Shown: positions 1-11,355, counted from the stretch's first letter. The stretch is 64,000 bases of DNA from Bordetella pseudohinzii (GCF_000657795.2 NZ_JHEP02000003.1:372001-436000), one strand, 5' to 3'. Numbers and translations: made by a program. The notes: generated from the letters alone by a model not told the origin.

Positions 1-163
1 CGGGTTCGACCAGGCGCTCCAGGAGGGCCTGTTGGCCGTAGTGCGGATGCTTCTCGATGAAAGGCCACAGGCTGCCCATGACTTCCTGGACGGCCTGCAT
101 GAATTCGGGTTGATGGGGATCGCGGCTCGCGACGCGGCCCAGGAAATCGTTCAATGACTGCAT
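1..163 (-). CDS. gdhA: NADP-type glutamate dehydrogenase, N-terminal part (gene cut by window edge)
   Basis: The 54 visible residues start with MQSLNDFLGRVASRDP and contain WPFIEKHPHY and LLERLVEP. This matches the start of hexameric NADP-dependent glutamate dehydrogenase, which aminates 2-oxoglutarate to glutamate in the cytoplasm. The start codon at 161-163 (complement) is preceded by a GGAG ribosome-binding site about ten bases upstream. The catalytic region lies outside the window, so only the N-terminal helical segment supports the call. It is divergent from xth across a long A+T-rich spacer. Confidence 0.85.
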   Translation of the reverse strand, partial: MQSLNDFLGRVASRDPHQPEFMQAVQEVMGSLWPFIEKHPHYGQQALLERLVEP

Positions 164-668
164 GGAAAAAGGGGCTCCGGTAATGCTGCATAGCGGTGCT
201 TGATGGATCAATTCGGTGCATCGTTTGATCCGAAACGGTGCGTTTTCACCAGCAAGCACTAGTTTGGTGCGCGGATTGTAGGAAGGTTTTGCGCGCTGCG
301 GCAGGGGGCGGGGAGGCCGTCAAGATGCCGCCAATGGCGTCTATTTAATGGGGACGCATATTGTGGTTTGCCGCTTGAAAGCGGCGATTTCAGCTGTAGG
401 CATTTCGCGTGAGTGCCGTCTTATTTTCAATAGAATCAATCGCCTATTCTATATGTCCCTAATAATATGGGCACGTTTCATTCCTCATGGATCCGGTGGC
501 CCGGAAAAACGCTCCCCGTTTTTAGCGGCCGCCCATGCCGGGTCAAAAATTTTTCCCCTTTTTATACGTCCCTTTTAATTTTGTGGCGCTGCGGCCTCGA
601 AACCAGGCGATCTCGTTATAGTTGAGGCCCTTGGCTACTTTGCGCCGCCACCTGCTTCTGGAATCCCT
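164..668. other. Divergent intergenic region between gdhA and xth, no gene seen
   Basis: These 505 bases separate the divergent gdhA and xth starts and must hold both promoters. The stretch 340-580 is clearly richer in A+T than its surroundings, with runs such as TTTTTCCCC and TTTTTATAC. A short open frame at 348-578 has no ribosome-binding site, no recognisable protein pattern and low-complexity composition, so I do not call it a gene. No convincing -35/-10 pair, riboswitch or repeat was recognised. Confidence 0.5.
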
Positions 669-1451
669 ATGCTGCGAGTCATTTCCGCCAACCTGAATGG
701 CATCCGGTCCGCCAACACCAAAGGCTTTTTCGATTGGATGAGCCAGCAGGACGCCGATTTCATTTGCGTCCAGGAGCTCAAGGCCCAGGAGGCGGACATC
801 GCACCGGCCATGAAGGCGCCCGGCGCCTGCCAGGGGTATTTCCATTACGCCGAGAAAAAAGGCTATAGCGGGGTCGGCATCTATACGCCGCACAAGCCGG
901 AGTCGGTCGTGATCGGCCTGGGCGTGCCCGAAATCGATGCCGAAGGCCGCTATATTGAGCTGGTCTATCCCAAGCTGTCCGTGGTGTCGGTCTATCTGCC
1001 CTCGGGCTCCAGCGGCGACCACCGGCAGACGGCCAAGTATCACTTCATGGAGCACTTCTACCGCCACCTGGCCGCGCTGATCGCCTGCGGCCGCGAAGTG
1101 GTCATCTGCGGCGACTGGAATATCGCCCACAAGGAAGCCGACCTCAAGAACTGGAAGGGCAATCTCAAGAACAGCGGTTTCCTGCCCGAAGAGCGCGCCT
1201 GGCTCACCCGCGTATTCGACGAGCTGCAATGGGTGGATGTCTACCGCCGCCTGGCGCCGGACGCCACCGGCGAGGGCTATACCTGGTGGAGCAATCGCGG
1301 CCAGGCCTGGGCCAAGAACGTGGGCTGGCGTATCGATTACCACATCGCCAGCAAGGGCCTGGCCGATACGGCGCGCCGCGCGGCCATCTACAAGGAGGCT
1401 CGCTTCAGCGACCACGCGCCCCTGACCATCGACTACGAATACTCGCTGTAA
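669..1451 (+). CDS. xth: Exodeoxyribonuclease III (AP endonuclease)
   Basis: 260 residues, the usual length of the ExoIII/AP-endonuclease family, which incises abasic DNA and removes nucleotides 3' to 5' in base-excision repair. Visible metal and catalytic motifs: VQELK with Glu36 (metal ligand), the GDWNIAH block with catalytic Asp and Asn near residue 153, WRIDYH near residue 225, and the terminal FSDHAP with the Asp-His pair near 248. The ATG at 669 has an upstream GGAA. The gene runs toward pyrE, 47 bases away, and may be cotranscribed with it. Confidence 0.96.
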   Translation: MLRVISANLNGIRSANTKGFFDWMSQQDADFICVQELKAQEADIAPAMKAPGACQGYFHYAEKKGYSGVGIYTPHKPESVVIGLGVPEIDAEGRYIELVYPKLSVVSVYLPSGSSGDHRQTAKYHFMEHFYRHLAALIACGREVVICGDWNIAHKEADLKNWKGNLKNSGFLPEERAWLTRVFDELQWVDVYRRLAPDATGEGYTWWSNRGQAWAKNVGWRIDYHIASKGLADTARRAAIYKEARFSDHAPLTIDYEYSL

Positions 1452-1498
1452 ATCGCGGATAATGGCGGGGTTTGCCAATCCTGATCCGGAATCCCCGC

Positions 1499-2167
1499 AT
1501 GTCCTCCACCACCGCCACTGATTTCGTCCGCTTCGCTCTTGACGAGGGCGTGCTGCGTTTCGGCAGCTTCAAGGTCAAGTCCGGCAGAATCAGTCCCTAT
1601 TTCTTTAACGCCGGCCTGTTCAACAGCGGGCGCTCCGTGGGCAAGCTGGCGCAGTTCTATGCCCAGGCCCTGCTGGACTCGGGCGTGGCCTTCGACATGC
1701 TCTTCGGCCCCGCCTACAAGGGCATCCCGCTGTCGACGGCCACCGCGGTGGCGCTGGCCGCGCATCCCCAGGCGGGCGGCCGCGATATTCCCTTTGCCTA
1801 CAACCGCAAGGAAGCCAAGGATCACGGCGAGGGCGGCACCCTGGTCGGCGCGCCGCTGGCCGGCAAGGTCGTCATCATCGACGATGTCATCACAGCGGGC
1901 ACTTCGGTGCGCGAGTCGGTCGAGATCATCCGCGCGGCCGGCGCCGAGCCGGCCGCCGTGTTGATCGCGATGGACCGCATGGAGCGCGCCGGCCCGGACG
2001 ACGCCCTGTCGCCGCATTCCGCCGTGCAGGATGTCGCCCGGACCTATGGCATTCCCGTGGTCAGCATCGCCTCGCTGGCCGACATCCTCAAACTGCTCGA
2101 ACACGACGCGCAATTCGCGGCGAACCGCGAGTCGGTGCTGGCCTACCGCCAGAAATACGGCGTCTGA
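1499..2167 (+). CDS. pyrE: Orotate phosphoribosyltransferase
   Basis: 222 residues. It transfers phosphoribose from PRPP to orotate in de novo pyrimidine synthesis. The PRPP-binding signature [13 protein letters not shown] is intact near residue 125, and the N-terminal orotate/PRPP region [11 protein letters not shown] is also family-typical. The ATG at 1499 is preferred over an in-frame codon at 1472 because it has an upstream GGAAT at suitable spacing and the family's usual N-terminus. A strong palindromic terminator follows 17 bases after the stop. Confidence 0.96.
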   Translation: MSSTTATDFVRFALDEGVLRFGSFKVKSGRISPYFFNAGLFNSGRSVGKLAQFYAQALLDSGVAFDMLFGPAYKGIPLSTATAVALAAHPQAGGRDIPFAYNRKEAKDHGEGGTLVGAPLAGKVVIIDDVITAGTSVRESVEIIRAAGAEPAAVLIAMDRMERAGPDDALSPHSAVQDVARTYGIPVVSIASLADILKLLEHDAQFAANRESVLAYRQKYGV

Positions 2168-2184
2168 CCCGGCGCGGCATAAAA

Positions 2185-2212
2185 AAAGCGGCCCTCCATG
2201 GAGGGCCGCTTT
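2185..2212. terminator. Bidirectional intrinsic terminator between pyrE and gatB
   Basis: A perfect 28-base palindrome with a G+C core (GCGGCCCTCC and its complement) is flanked by seven A residues on the left (2181-2187) and ends in T residues on the right. It lies between the convergent ends of pyrE and gatB and can terminate both. Confidence 0.85.
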
Positions 2213-2222
2213 GCCGTGCCGA

Positions 2223-3680
2223 TCAGGCCGACAGCTTGGCCTTGAGCAGTTCGTTGACCTGCTGTGGATTGGCCTTGCCCCGGGCGGCCTTCATGATCTG
2301 CCCGACCAGGGAGTTGAAGGCTTTTTCCTTGCCCGCGCGGTACTCGGCCACGATGGCGGGATTGGCGGCCAGCACCTCGTCGATCATGGCGCCGATGGCG
2401 CCGGTGTCGCTGATCTGCTTCAGGCCGCGGGCGGCGATGATGGCGTCGGGATCCGCGCCGTTTTCGCCCGCCCACATGGCCGCGAAGACATCGCGGGCGA
2501 TCTTGTTGGAGATCGTGCCGTCGATGATGCGGTTGATGAGGGCGGCGAGCTGGGCGGCCTGCACCGGCGTCTGGGCGATGTCTTTCTCTTCGCGGTTCAG
2601 CGTGGCGGCGAGCTCGCCCATGATCCAGTTGGCGGCCAGCTTGGCCTGGCCGGCCGGCAGGGCGCGGGCCACGTCCTCGAAGTAGGCGGCCAGGCCGCGG
2701 CTGACGGTGAGCTGGGCCGCGTCATAGGCCGGCAGGCCATAGTCGGCCGCGAAGCGGGCGCGCATGGCGCTGGGCAGCTCGGGCATCTTGGCGCGCACGG
2801 CGTCCACCCAGTCCTGGCCGATGACCAGCGTGGGCAGGTCGGGGTCCGGGAAATAGCGGTAATCGTGCGCGTCTTCCTTGCTGCGCATGCTGCGGGTTTC
2901 ATCGCGGTCGGCGTCGTACAGGCGGGTTTCCTGCACGACGGTGCCGCCGTCCTCGATCAATTCGATCTGGCGGCGCGCCTCGTACTGGATGGCGCGCTCC
3001 AGGAAGCGGAAGGAGTTGACGTTCTTGATCTCGGCCCGGGTGCCGAACGCGGCCTGGCCGCGCGGGCGCACCGACACGTTGGCGTCGCAGCGGAAGGAGC
3101 CTTCCTGCATGTTGCCGTCGCAGATGCCCAGCCAGACCACCAGGCTGTGCAGGGCGCGGGCGTAGGCCACGGCCTCGGCGGCCGAGCGCATCTCGGGCTC
3201 GGTGACGATTTCCAGCAGGGGCGTGCCGGCGCGGTTCAGGTCGATGCCGCTGGCCGGCGCGCCATTGGCCAGGTTGAATTCGTCGTGCAGCGATTTGCCG
3301 GCGTCTTCTTCCAGGTGGGCACGGGTCAGGTTGATGGTTTTTTCTTCTTCGCCCACGAAGAAGGACAGCGTGCCGCCCTGCACCACGGGCAGCTCGTATT
3401 GGCTGATCTGGTAGCCCTTGGGCAGGTCGGGATAGAAATAGTTTTTGCGGGCGAAGACCGAGCGCGGCGCCACCTTGGCGCCGATGGCCAGGCCGAACAG
3501 GATGGCGCGTTCGGCCGCGCCGCGGTTCATGACCGGCAGGCTGCCCGGCAGCGCCAGGTCAACCACGTTCGCCTGGGTATTGGGCGCGGCGCCAAAGCGG
3601 GTGCTGCTGCCCGAGAAGATCTTGGATTCGGTGGAGAGCTGGACATGGGTTTCCAGCCCGATGACGATTTCCCATTCCAT
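2223..3680 (-). CDS. gatB: Aspartyl/glutamyl-tRNA amidotransferase subunit B
   Basis: 485 residues, full length. It is the tRNA-binding and kinase subunit of GatCAB, which converts Glu-tRNA(Gln) or Asp-tRNA(Asn) to the amidated form. The N-terminus [17 protein letters not shown] and the central [20 protein letters not shown] signature are diagnostic, and the C-terminal YqeY-like tail ([20 protein letters not shown]) is complete. The reading frame stays open far upstream, but the start is set at 3680 by the conserved N-terminus. It begins two bases after the gatA stop, as the last gene of gatC-gatA-gatB. Confidence 0.97.
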   Translation of the reverse strand: MEWEIVIGLETHVQLSTESKIFSGSSTRFGAAPNTQANVVDLALPGSLPVMNRGAAERAILFGLAIGAKVAPRSVFARKNYFYPDLPKGYQISQYELPVVQGGTLSFFVGEEEKTINLTRAHLEEDAGKSLHDEFNLANGAPASGIDLNRAGTPLLEIVTEPEMRSAAEAVAYARALHSLVVWLGICDGNMQEGSFRCDANVSVRPRGQAAFGTRAEIKNVNSFRFLERAIQYEARRQIELIEDGGTVVQETRLYDADRDETRSMRSKEDAHDYRYFPDPDLPTLVIGQDWVDAVRAKMPELPSAMRARFAADYGLPAYDAAQLTVSRGLAAYFEDVARALPAGQAKLAANWIMGELAATLNREEKDIAQTPVQAAQLAALINRIIDGTISNKIARDVFAAMWAGENGADPDAIIAARGLKQISDTGAIGAMIDEVLAANPAIVAEYRAGKEKAFNSLVGQIMKAARGKANPQQVNELLKAKLSA

Positions 3681-3682
3681 GG

Positions 3683-5209
3683 TCAGGCGTCCTGCGTTGC
3701 CGGCGTGCGTTGATGCCAGTCGGTCACTTGTTGGTAGCGGTCGGCGACGGCCAGCAAGCGGCCTTCGTCGAAGTAGTTGCCGATGATCTGCAGGCCCACC
3801 GGGCGGCCGGCGGCGCCGAAGCCGCAGGGCACTGACATGGCGGGCAGGCCCGCCAGGCTCACGCCCAGCGTATAGATGTCGGCCAGCCAGTCGGCGGTCG
3901 GGTCGTCGCGGTTTTCGCCGATGTTCTTGGCCACGCCCGGGGTCACGGGCCCCATGATGACATCGCACTGGCCGGCGAAGGCGCGCTGGAAGTCCTGGGC
4001 GATCAGGCGGCGCAGGCGCTGGGCCTGCAGGTAATAAGCATCGTAATAGCCATGCGACAGCACATAGGTGCCGATCAGGATGCGGCGCTTGACCTCGTCG
4101 CCGAAGCCTTCGGCGCGCGAGCGGCTGATCATCTCGTTGAGGTCGCTGTACTGCGCGGCGCGGTGGCCGTAGCGCACGCCGTCGAAGCGGGCCAGGTTGC
4201 TGGAGGCCTCGGCCGGGGCGATGACGTAATAGGCAGGGATGGACAGCTCGGTGCGCGGCAGCGAAATCGCCACGCGCTCGGCGCCCAGCGCCTCGAACTG
4301 CTTGAGCGCGGCCTCGACGGCGGCGGCCACGTCCGGGGCCAGGCCGGGGCCGAAGAACTCGGCCGGCACGCCGATGCGCAGGCCCTTCAGGGGCTGGCTG
4401 CCGCCGGCCTGGTAGCCCTGCTGGGCCGCGTCGAAGGCCGCGCGGATGCGGCCCGGCGCGTTCTGGACGCCGTCGCAGGACTCCAGGCTGGTCGCGTCGC
4501 GCGGGTCGAAGCCGCTCATGACATCGAGCAGTTCGAGCAGGTCGCGGCTGCTGGGGGCCAGCGGGCCGGCCTGGTCCAGGCTGGAGCCGAAGGCGATGAT
4601 GCCGTAGCGCGACACCGTGCCGTAGGTGGGTTTGATGCCGCTCACGCCGCACAGGGCGGCGGGCTGGCGCACCGAGCCGCCGGTATCGGTGCCAGTGGCC
4701 GCGGCCACCAGGCGGGCCGCCACGGCCACGGCCGAGCCGCCCGAGGAGCCGCCGGGCACGGCGGCCGGGTCCCAGGGGTTGCGGGCCGGGCCGTAGGCGG
4801 AGTTTTCATTGCCCGAACCCATGGCGAACTCGTCGCAGTTCAGCTTGCCCAGCGAGACGGCGCCGGCGGCCTGCAGGCGCTCGACCACGGTGGCGTCGAA
4901 GGGGCTGACATAGCCGTCGAGCATCTTGCTGCCGGCCGTGCTGCGCCAGCCGCGCGTCACGAAGGCGTCCTTGTGGGCGATGGGGATGCCGGCCAGGGGG
5001 CCGGCGGTGCCGGCGGCCAGGGCGGCATCGGCCGCCCGCGCCTGGGCCAGCGTCAGTTCGGGGTCGATATGCAGGAAGGCGTTCAGGCCGGCGGCCGCGG
5101 CGGCCGCGGCCAGGCCGCTTTCGGCCAGCTCGACCGCGCTCACGCGGCGTTCGGCCAGGGCGGCGCGCAGGCCGGCGATATCGCCGAATTCAGTGTGGGA
5201 TAGGCTCAT
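3683..5209 (-). CDS. gatA: Aspartyl/glutamyl-tRNA amidotransferase subunit A
   Basis: 508 residues of the amidase-signature family; it releases ammonia from glutamine for the GatB active site. The catalytic Ser-cisSer-Lys triad is visible as Lys80 in AHKDAF, Ser155 in the GGSSGGS block and Ser179 in [10 protein letters not shown]. The gene sits between gatC (three bases upstream) and gatB (two bases downstream), so translation is probably coupled. A complete gatCAB operon usually means this organism charges tRNA(Gln) and/or tRNA(Asn) indirectly. Confidence 0.97.
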   Translation of the reverse strand: MSLSHTEFGDIAGLRAALAERRVSAVELAESGLAAAAAAAGLNAFLHIDPELTLAQARAADAALAAGTAGPLAGIPIAHKDAFVTRGWRSTAGSKMLDGYVSPFDATVVERLQAAGAVSLGKLNCDEFAMGSGNENSAYGPARNPWDPAAVPGGSSGGSAVAVAARLVAAATGTDTGGSVRQPAALCGVSGIKPTYGTVSRYGIIAFGSSLDQAGPLAPSSRDLLELLDVMSGFDPRDATSLESCDGVQNAPGRIRAAFDAAQQGYQAGGSQPLKGLRIGVPAEFFGPGLAPDVAAAVEAALKQFEALGAERVAISLPRTELSIPAYYVIAPAEASSNLARFDGVRYGHRAAQYSDLNEMISRSRAEGFGDEVKRRILIGTYVLSHGYYDAYYLQAQRLRRLIAQDFQRAFAGQCDVIMGPVTPGVAKNIGENRDDPTADWLADIYTLGVSLAGLPAMSVPCGFGAAGRPVGLQIIGNYFDEGRLLAVADRYQQVTDWHQRTPATQDA

Positions 5210-5212
5210 GGC

Positions 5213-5521
5213 TTACTCGATGACCTTGGGGACCAGGAACAGGCCGGCGCTTTGCTCGGGGGCGTTGGCCAGCAGCTCGCCGCGGCGTTCTTCCGAGGCG
5301 GTTTCGGTCACCGCGTCCTGGCGCAGGCGCAGGACGACGTCCTCGTGCGCCGACAGCGGATGGGCCAGCGGTTCCACGCCCTGGGTGTCGACCGATTGCA
5401 GGCGCTCGATCAGGTGCAGGATGCCGTTGAGTTCATCCTGCGCCCGGGCGCGCTGCTCGGGAGTCAGTTCGATTCGGGCCAGGCGGGCAATCCGGGCCAC
5501 GTCTTGTTCGTTCAGCGCCAT
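5213..5521 (-). CDS. gatC: Aspartyl/glutamyl-tRNA amidotransferase subunit C
   Basis: 102 residues; it stabilises the GatA-GatB interface. The N-terminus MALNEQDVARIARLARIEL and the NGILHLIERLQSVDT segment are typical. An in-frame codon at 5632 would add about 37 non-conserved residues, so the ATG at 5521 is preferred. It is preceded by AAGG (CTTTCCCCCAT on the plus strand). It is the first gene of gatCAB and divergent from mreB. Confidence 0.95.
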   Translation of the reverse strand: MALNEQDVARIARLARIELTPEQRARAQDELNGILHLIERLQSVDTQGVEPLAHPLSAHEDVVLRLRQDAVTETASEERRGELLANAPEQSAGLFLVPKVIE

Positions 5522-5615
5522 GGGGGAAAGGTCTAAAAACGGGGGGCGTAGCGGGTGAAGGAAACCTGGCAGTATGCACAGGTCGAACCCGTTACAAAGC
5601 TTGAATAGCTGCGAT

Positions 5616-5644
5616 TTGTACGCTATTTCCAAGGAAATTATAAG
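5616..5644 (+). promoter_or_regulatory. Candidate sigma-70 promoter for the mreBCD operon
   Basis: TTGTAC at 5616-5621 and TATAAG at 5639-5644 are separated by exactly 17 bases and lie about 105 bases upstream of mreB, in an A+T-rich patch of the gatC/mreB divergent spacer. This is a sequence match only. Confidence 0.45.
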
Positions 5645-5743
5645 TTATGATTCACGGTTTAATCGCTGCGGTCAGGGGCCACGGTGGCGTAGCGCGTCGC
5701 CCCTGAGGTCGCGGCTTGACCCCTAATTCCTGAATCTAGCTGA

Positions 5744-6793
<1,050 letters not shown>

Positions 6794-6877
6794 GCGAGAC
6801 CGGCCGCCCTGCGGATCGCCTTCGCGCGATCCCGGCCGGCCTCATGCCAACGGGCCGACGGGCCCGGGCTGAGATTC

Positions 6878-7762
6878 ATGCAACGACAAGGCACTCCACC
6901 GCTATTCAGACGCGGCCCGCCGGCCGAAGTGCGGCTGGCCGTACTGGTCGCGCTGGCGCTGGCGCTGATTGTCGTCGATTCCCAATTGCGCATCCTCGAA
7001 CCGGTGCGCCGCGCCGTGTCGGTGGCGCTCTATCCCTTCCAGCGGGCCGTCATGGCGCCGCGCGACCTCGTGCAGCAGGTCGACGAATGGGTCAACGCCG
7101 CCAACCTCATCCGCAGCGAAAACGAAGCCCTGCAGCGCCAGCGCATCGAACTGTCCCAGGTCGCCACCCATGCGGTGCAGCTGGCGGCCGAAAACGCCCA
7201 GCTGCGCCGCCTGCTGGGCGTGACCGACACGGTCGGCCAGCCGGCCAGCGTGGTCGAGATCCTGTACGAGCCGCCCAATGCCTTCCATCAGCGGCTGGTG
7301 TTCAATAAAGGCAGCAAGGCCGGCATCGCGCCCGGCATGCCCGTGATCGACGAAGGCGGCGTGGTGGGCCAGATCGTGCGCGTCACGCCCATGACGGCCG
7401 AGGCCGCCATGGTGACCGACGAGCGCGTCTCGATTCCGGTGCAGGTGCTGCGCAACGGGCTGCGCCTGATCGCCTTCGGCGGCAACTCCCCCGGCGTCAT
7501 CGAAGTGCGCTATCTGGCGGCCAATGCCGACATCAAGCCGGGCGACACCATCGTGACCTCGGGCGTGGGCGGCCTGTTCCCGGCCGGCCTGCCCGTGGCC
7601 AAGGTGACCTCGGTCGAACGCGACACCGCTTCCGGCTTTGCGCGCGCCCTGTGCGAGCCGCTGGCCCATCCCGAACGCTATCGCCACTTCCTGGTCCTGC
7701 AGGTCGATGTCGCGCGCGCCGAAGCCAACCGCGAGGAGGCCGATCTTGGCGCCACGGAATAA
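6878..7762 (+). CDS. mreC: Rod-shape-determining protein MreC
   Basis: 294 residues. It is a bitopic inner-membrane protein of the elongasome. It has a basic N-terminus, one membrane segment at about residues 20-38 (LAVLVALALALIVVDS), a coiled-coil stretch (about 75-115), then the periplasmic beta domain with GMPVIDEGGVVGQI and IVTSGVGGLFPAGLPV. It ends inside the start region of mreD, a 17-base overlap consistent with coupled translation. Confidence 0.96.
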   Translation: MQRQGTPPLFRRGPPAEVRLAVLVALALALIVVDSQLRILEPVRRAVSVALYPFQRAVMAPRDLVQQVDEWVNAANLIRSENEALQRQRIELSQVATHAVQLAAENAQLRRLLGVTDTVGQPASVVEILYEPPNAFHQRLVFNKGSKAGIAPGMPVIDEGGVVGQIVRVTPMTAEAAMVTDERVSIPVQVLRNGLRLIAFGGNSPGVIEVRYLAANADIKPGDTIVTSGVGGLFPAGLPVAKVTSVERDTASGFARALCEPLAHPERYRHFLVLQVDVARAEANREEADLGATE

Positions 7763-8312
7763 CGCCGCCCAGCGCGCGCCGCGCACCCTGGGCACGCCCA
7801 GCAATGTCCAGCCCGAACGCCTGGCCCATCCGGCGCACGGCGCCTTCGTATGGGGGACGTTGCTGCTGGTGTGGCTGCTGTCGCTGCTGCCCTGGCGGCA
7901 ATGGCCGGCCTCGCCCGACATCCTGGCCCTGGTCATCGCCTTCTGGAGCGCCTACGAGCCGCGCCGGGTGGGCATGTTGACGGCCTTCGCCTTCGGCCTG
8001 CTGCTGGACGTCCATGACGCCGGCCTGCTGGGCGGCCATGCCTTGTCCTACACGCTTATCGCCTACGGGGCCCTCGCCCTGCATCGCCGCCTGCAACGCT
8101 TCGATCTCTGGAGCCAGGCCATGCACATGCTGCCGGTATTCTTCGTGCCGCAGCTGTTGGCCCAGATCATCATGGCCTGGCTGGCCGGCCGCTGGGCCGG
8201 CTGGGACTGGGCCATAGGCGTGCTGCTGACCACGGCGCTGTGGCCCATCGTCGGCTGGGTGCTGCAATTGCCGCAGCGCCGCTACGATGACGGCGAATCG
8301 TCCGCCAGCTGA
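7746..8312 (+). CDS. mreD: Rod-shape-determining protein MreD
   Basis: 188 residues, strongly hydrophobic with about five membrane segments from residue 38 on, for example GTLLLVWLLSLLPW and GMLTAFAFGLLLDVHDAGLLGG, the second being the typical MreD loop. No ATG lies near the right place. The TTG at 7746 is chosen because GAGGAGG stands six bases upstream, an unusually strong ribosome-binding site lying inside mreC. It is an elongasome membrane component. Confidence 0.9.
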   Translation: MAPRNNAAQRAPRTLGTPSNVQPERLAHPAHGAFVWGTLLLVWLLSLLPWRQWPASPDILALVIAFWSAYEPRRVGMLTAFAFGLLLDVHDAGLLGGHALSYTLIAYGALALHRRLQRFDLWSQAMHMLPVFFVPQLLAQIIMAWLAGRWAGWDWAIGVLLTTALWPIVGWVLQLPQRRYDDGESSAS

Positions 8313-8323
8313 GCGGAGCGCCC

Positions 8324-10222
8324 ATGTTCGAGTTCAAAAAGACCAGCCAGCAGCAGAAGCAGCGCTTCCGCCTGCGCGCCTGGGTCGGCGGTCTTTTTGC
8401 GCTGCTTTGCTTCGGGGTGCTGGTCGGGCGTTTCTGGTTTCTGCAGGTGGACCGCTACGAAGGCTTTTCCGAGCGCGCCGACCGCAACCGTATCGCGGTG
8501 CAGCCCATCCCGCCGCGGCGAGGCGAGGTGCTGGACCGCAATGGCGTCGTGCTGGCGCGCAACTACCGCACCTATACGCTGGAGGTCGTGCCGGCCCGCG
8601 CCGGTTCGATCGACGCGCTGTTCGAGCGCCTGACTCCGGTGGTCTATGTCAGCCCGGCCGACCAGCGGCGCTTCAAGCGCCGGGTGGCCGAGTCCAGCCG
8701 CTATGCCAATCTGGTGTTGCGCAACAATCTCAATGAGACCGAGGCGGCCTGGTTCTCGGCCCATGCTTTCGAGTTTCCGGGCGTGGAGCTGCGCGCGCGC
8801 TGGGTGCGCGAGTATCCCCAGGGCGAAGTGGCCGCGCACGTCGTGGGCCATATCGGCCGCATCGCCGAGAACGACCTGGAAGAGCTCGAAAAAAGCGGCC
8901 AGCTGGGCAACTACCGCGGCACCGACGTCATCGGCAAGAAGGGCATCGAAAAGACCTGGGAGCAGGCCCTGCATGGCCGCACGGGGCTGGAAGAAGTCGA
9001 AGTCACCGCGGGCGGGCGTCCGGTGCGCACCCTGCGCCGCATCGATCCCGTGCCGGGTTCGGACATCATGCTGTCCATCGATCTCGAGTTGCAGCGCATC
9101 GCCGAGAAGGCCTTCGCGGGCCGGCGGGGCGCCCTGGTGGCGCTCGACCCGGATACCGGCGAGGTGCTGGCCTTTGTCTCCCAGCCTTCGTTCGATCCCA
9201 ATCTCTTCGTCGATGGCATCGATGTCGAGAACTGGCGCCGCCTGAACGAATCGCCCGACCATCCCCTGGTCAACCGGCCCTTGTCCGGCACCTATCCCAT
9301 CGGCTCGACCTATAAGCCCTTCGTGGGCCTGGCCGCGCTGGAGCTGGGCAAGCGCCGCGCCACGGATCGCATCCCCGACCCCGGCTATTACGAGTTCGGC
9401 GGGCAGAAATTCCGCAACGCCGCCGGCGCGGTCTTCGGCATGACGGATATGCACAAGGCCATCGTCGTGTCCTCGGACACCTACTTCTACTCGCTGGGCC
9501 CGGAAATCGGCGTGAACGCGCTGCACGATTTTTCAAAGCAATTCGGCTTCGGCCAGATCACCGGCATCGACCTGGAGGGCGAGCGCGCCGGCGTGCTGCC
9601 TTCGACCGACTGGAAGCGCCGCGCCTACAAGGACCGCGAGCGCCAGCGCTGGTACGCCGGAGAAACCATCTCCGTGGCCGTGGGCCAGGGCTATAACGCC
9701 TTTACCCTGCTGCAGCTGGCCCAGGCCACCTCGACGCTGGCCAACAACGGCCTGTACCGCCGGCCCCATCTGGTGCACGCGGTGCGTGATTCGCGCTCCG
9801 GCGAGCTTGCCGCCACGCCTTCCACCCCCGACTACCGCATCCCGCTCAAGCAGGCCAACCTCGATGTGATCAAGGGCGCCATGGCCGACGTGATCCGCGC
9901 GGGCACGGCGCGGCGGGCTTTTGTCGGCGCGCCCTACCAGGCCGCGGGCAAGACCGGCACGGCCCAGGTCTTCAGCCTGCGCGGCGGGCAATACCGGGCC
10001 TCGGCTCTGGATGAGCGCCTGCGCGATCACGCCCTGTTCATGGGTTTCGCGCCGGTGGATCATCCGCGCATCGCCGTGGCCCTGATCGTCGAGAATGCCG
10101 GCTGGGGCGCCAGTGCCGCCGCGCCGGTGGCGCGCGAAGTATTCGATTACTGGCTGGCGCCCAGGCGCGAGGACAAGATTGTGCGGCCGCAGCGGGTCGC
10201 CGCCGAGGAGAGCTCCCAATGA
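8324..10222 (+). CDS. mrdA: Peptidoglycan D,D-transpeptidase PBP2
   Basis: 632 residues. It is the class B penicillin-binding protein of cell elongation. There is one N-terminal membrane segment (residues 22-42), the PBP dimerisation region with the RRGEVLDRNG motif, then the transpeptidase domain. Active-site motifs: STYK (nucleophile Ser) near residue 329, SSD near 385 and KTGTA near 544. The stop overlaps the rodA start (ATGA), as expected for a PBP2-RodA polymerase pair. Confidence 0.97.
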   Translation: MFEFKKTSQQQKQRFRLRAWVGGLFALLCFGVLVGRFWFLQVDRYEGFSERADRNRIAVQPIPPRRGEVLDRNGVVLARNYRTYTLEVVPARAGSIDALFERLTPVVYVSPADQRRFKRRVAESSRYANLVLRNNLNETEAAWFSAHAFEFPGVELRARWVREYPQGEVAAHVVGHIGRIAENDLEELEKSGQLGNYRGTDVIGKKGIEKTWEQALHGRTGLEEVEVTAGGRPVRTLRRIDPVPGSDIMLSIDLELQRIAEKAFAGRRGALVALDPDTGEVLAFVSQPSFDPNLFVDGIDVENWRRLNESPDHPLVNRPLSGTYPIGSTYKPFVGLAALELGKRRATDRIPDPGYYEFGGQKFRNAAGAVFGMTDMHKAIVVSSDTYFYSLGPEIGVNALHDFSKQFGFGQITGIDLEGERAGVLPSTDWKRRAYKDRERQRWYAGETISVAVGQGYNAFTLLQLAQATSTLANNGLYRRPHLVHAVRDSRSGELAATPSTPDYRIPLKQANLDVIKGAMADVIRAGTARRAFVGAPYQAAGKTGTAQVFSLRGGQYRASALDERLRDHALFMGFAPVDHPRIAVALIVENAGWGASAAAPVAREVFDYWLAPRREDKIVRPQRVAAEESSQ

Positions 10223-11355
10223 AACGCCTGGGCCTCATCCTGTTGCGCGTGTTCACCGCCTTTGACTGGCCCTTGCTGCTGGTGCTGGCGCTGTTCGCCG
10301 CGCTGGGCCTGACGGTCATGCATTCGGCGGTTGGCAGCACCGACTGGCGTTTCGCCGAGCAGTCGCGCAACTTCGTCATCGCCTTTTTCGCCATGTGGAT
10401 CATGGCGCTGGTGCCGCCCCAAACCCTCATGAAACTGGCCTTGCCTTTTTATGTGGTGGGCGTCGTGCTGCTCCTGGGGGTTGAGTTCGCGGGCGAAACC
10501 AGCAAGGGGGCCACGCGCTGGCTGAATCTGGGCTTCACGCGCATCCAGCCCTCCGAGATGATGAAGATCGCCGTGCCCATGATGCTGGCCTGGTATTTCC
10601 AGCGTCATGAGGGCCAGGTCCGCATCCGCGACTTCCTGGTGGCCGCGCTCATGCTGGCCGCGCCCTTTGGCCTCATCGTGCTGCAGCCCGACCTGGGCAC
10701 GGCCCTGCTGGTGTTCGGCGCGGGCTTTTTCGTGATCTATTTTGCCGGCCTGTCCTTCAAGCTGCTGGTGCCGGCCGTGCTGGCCGGCGTGATCGGCATC
10801 GGCACCCTGGTGTACTACGAAGACCAGCTCTGCGAGCCGGACGTCGACTGGGTCGTGCTGCATGACTACCAGAAGCACCGGGTGTGCACCTTGCTCAACC
10901 CCAGCTCCGATCCCCTGGGCAAGGGTTTTCATACCATCCAGTCCATGATCGCGGTCGGATCCGGTGGGCTCTATGGCAAGGGCTATATGCAGGGGACGCA
11001 GACCCACCTGGACTTTATTCCCGAGCGCACCACGGACTTCATCTTCGCCGTCTATGCCGAAGAATTCGGCCTGTACGGCGGCGTGGCGCTGTTGGTGCTC
11101 TACTGCCTGCTCATCGCGCGGGGACTCGCCATCGCGGCCCGCTGCGCCAACCCGTTCGGCCGCCTGCTGGCGGGGTCCATGACCATGATGATGTTCATCT
11201 ATGTGTTCGTGAATGTCGGCATGGTCACGGGCATCCTGCCCGTGGTGGGCGTACCCCTGCCTTTCATGAGCTATGGCGGCACGGCCCTGCTCACCATGGG
11301 CGTGGCCTTTGGCATCATGATGAGCATCAGCCGCTCCAAGCCCCTGAAAGCCTGA
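10219..11355 (+). CDS. rodA: Peptidoglycan glycosyltransferase RodA (SEDS family)
   Basis: 378 residues with about ten membrane segments. It polymerises lipid II into glycan strands together with PBP2. Family signatures include RWLNLGFTRIQPSEMMKIA, VLQPDLGTALL and PLPFMSYGGTALL. It starts within the last codons of mrdA and ends the mre operon. The toxin locus starts about 260 bases further on in the same direction. Confidence 0.97.
   Translation: MKRLGLILLRVFTAFDWPLLLVLALFAALGLTVMHSAVGSTDWRFAEQSRNFVIAFFAMWIMALVPPQTLMKLALPFYVVGVVLLLGVEFAGETSKGATRWLNLGFTRIQPSEMMKIAVPMMLAWYFQRHEGQVRIRDFLVAALMLAAPFGLIVLQPDLGTALLVFGAGFFVIYFAGLSFKLLVPAVLAGVIGIGTLVYYEDQLCEPDVDWVVLHDYQKHRVCTLLNPSSDPLGKGFHTIQSMIAVGSGGLYGKGYMQGTQTHLDFIPERTTDFIFAVYAEEFGLYGGVALLVLYCLLIARGLAIAARCANPFGRLLAGSMTMMMFIYVFVNVGMVTGILPVVGVPLPFMSYGGTALLTMGVAFGIMMSISRSKPLKA

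Noticed and set aside
348-578. A 76-codon frame in the gdhA-xth spacer
   Set aside because: No ribosome-binding site, no recognisable protein pattern, and it lies in the A+T-rich promoter region.
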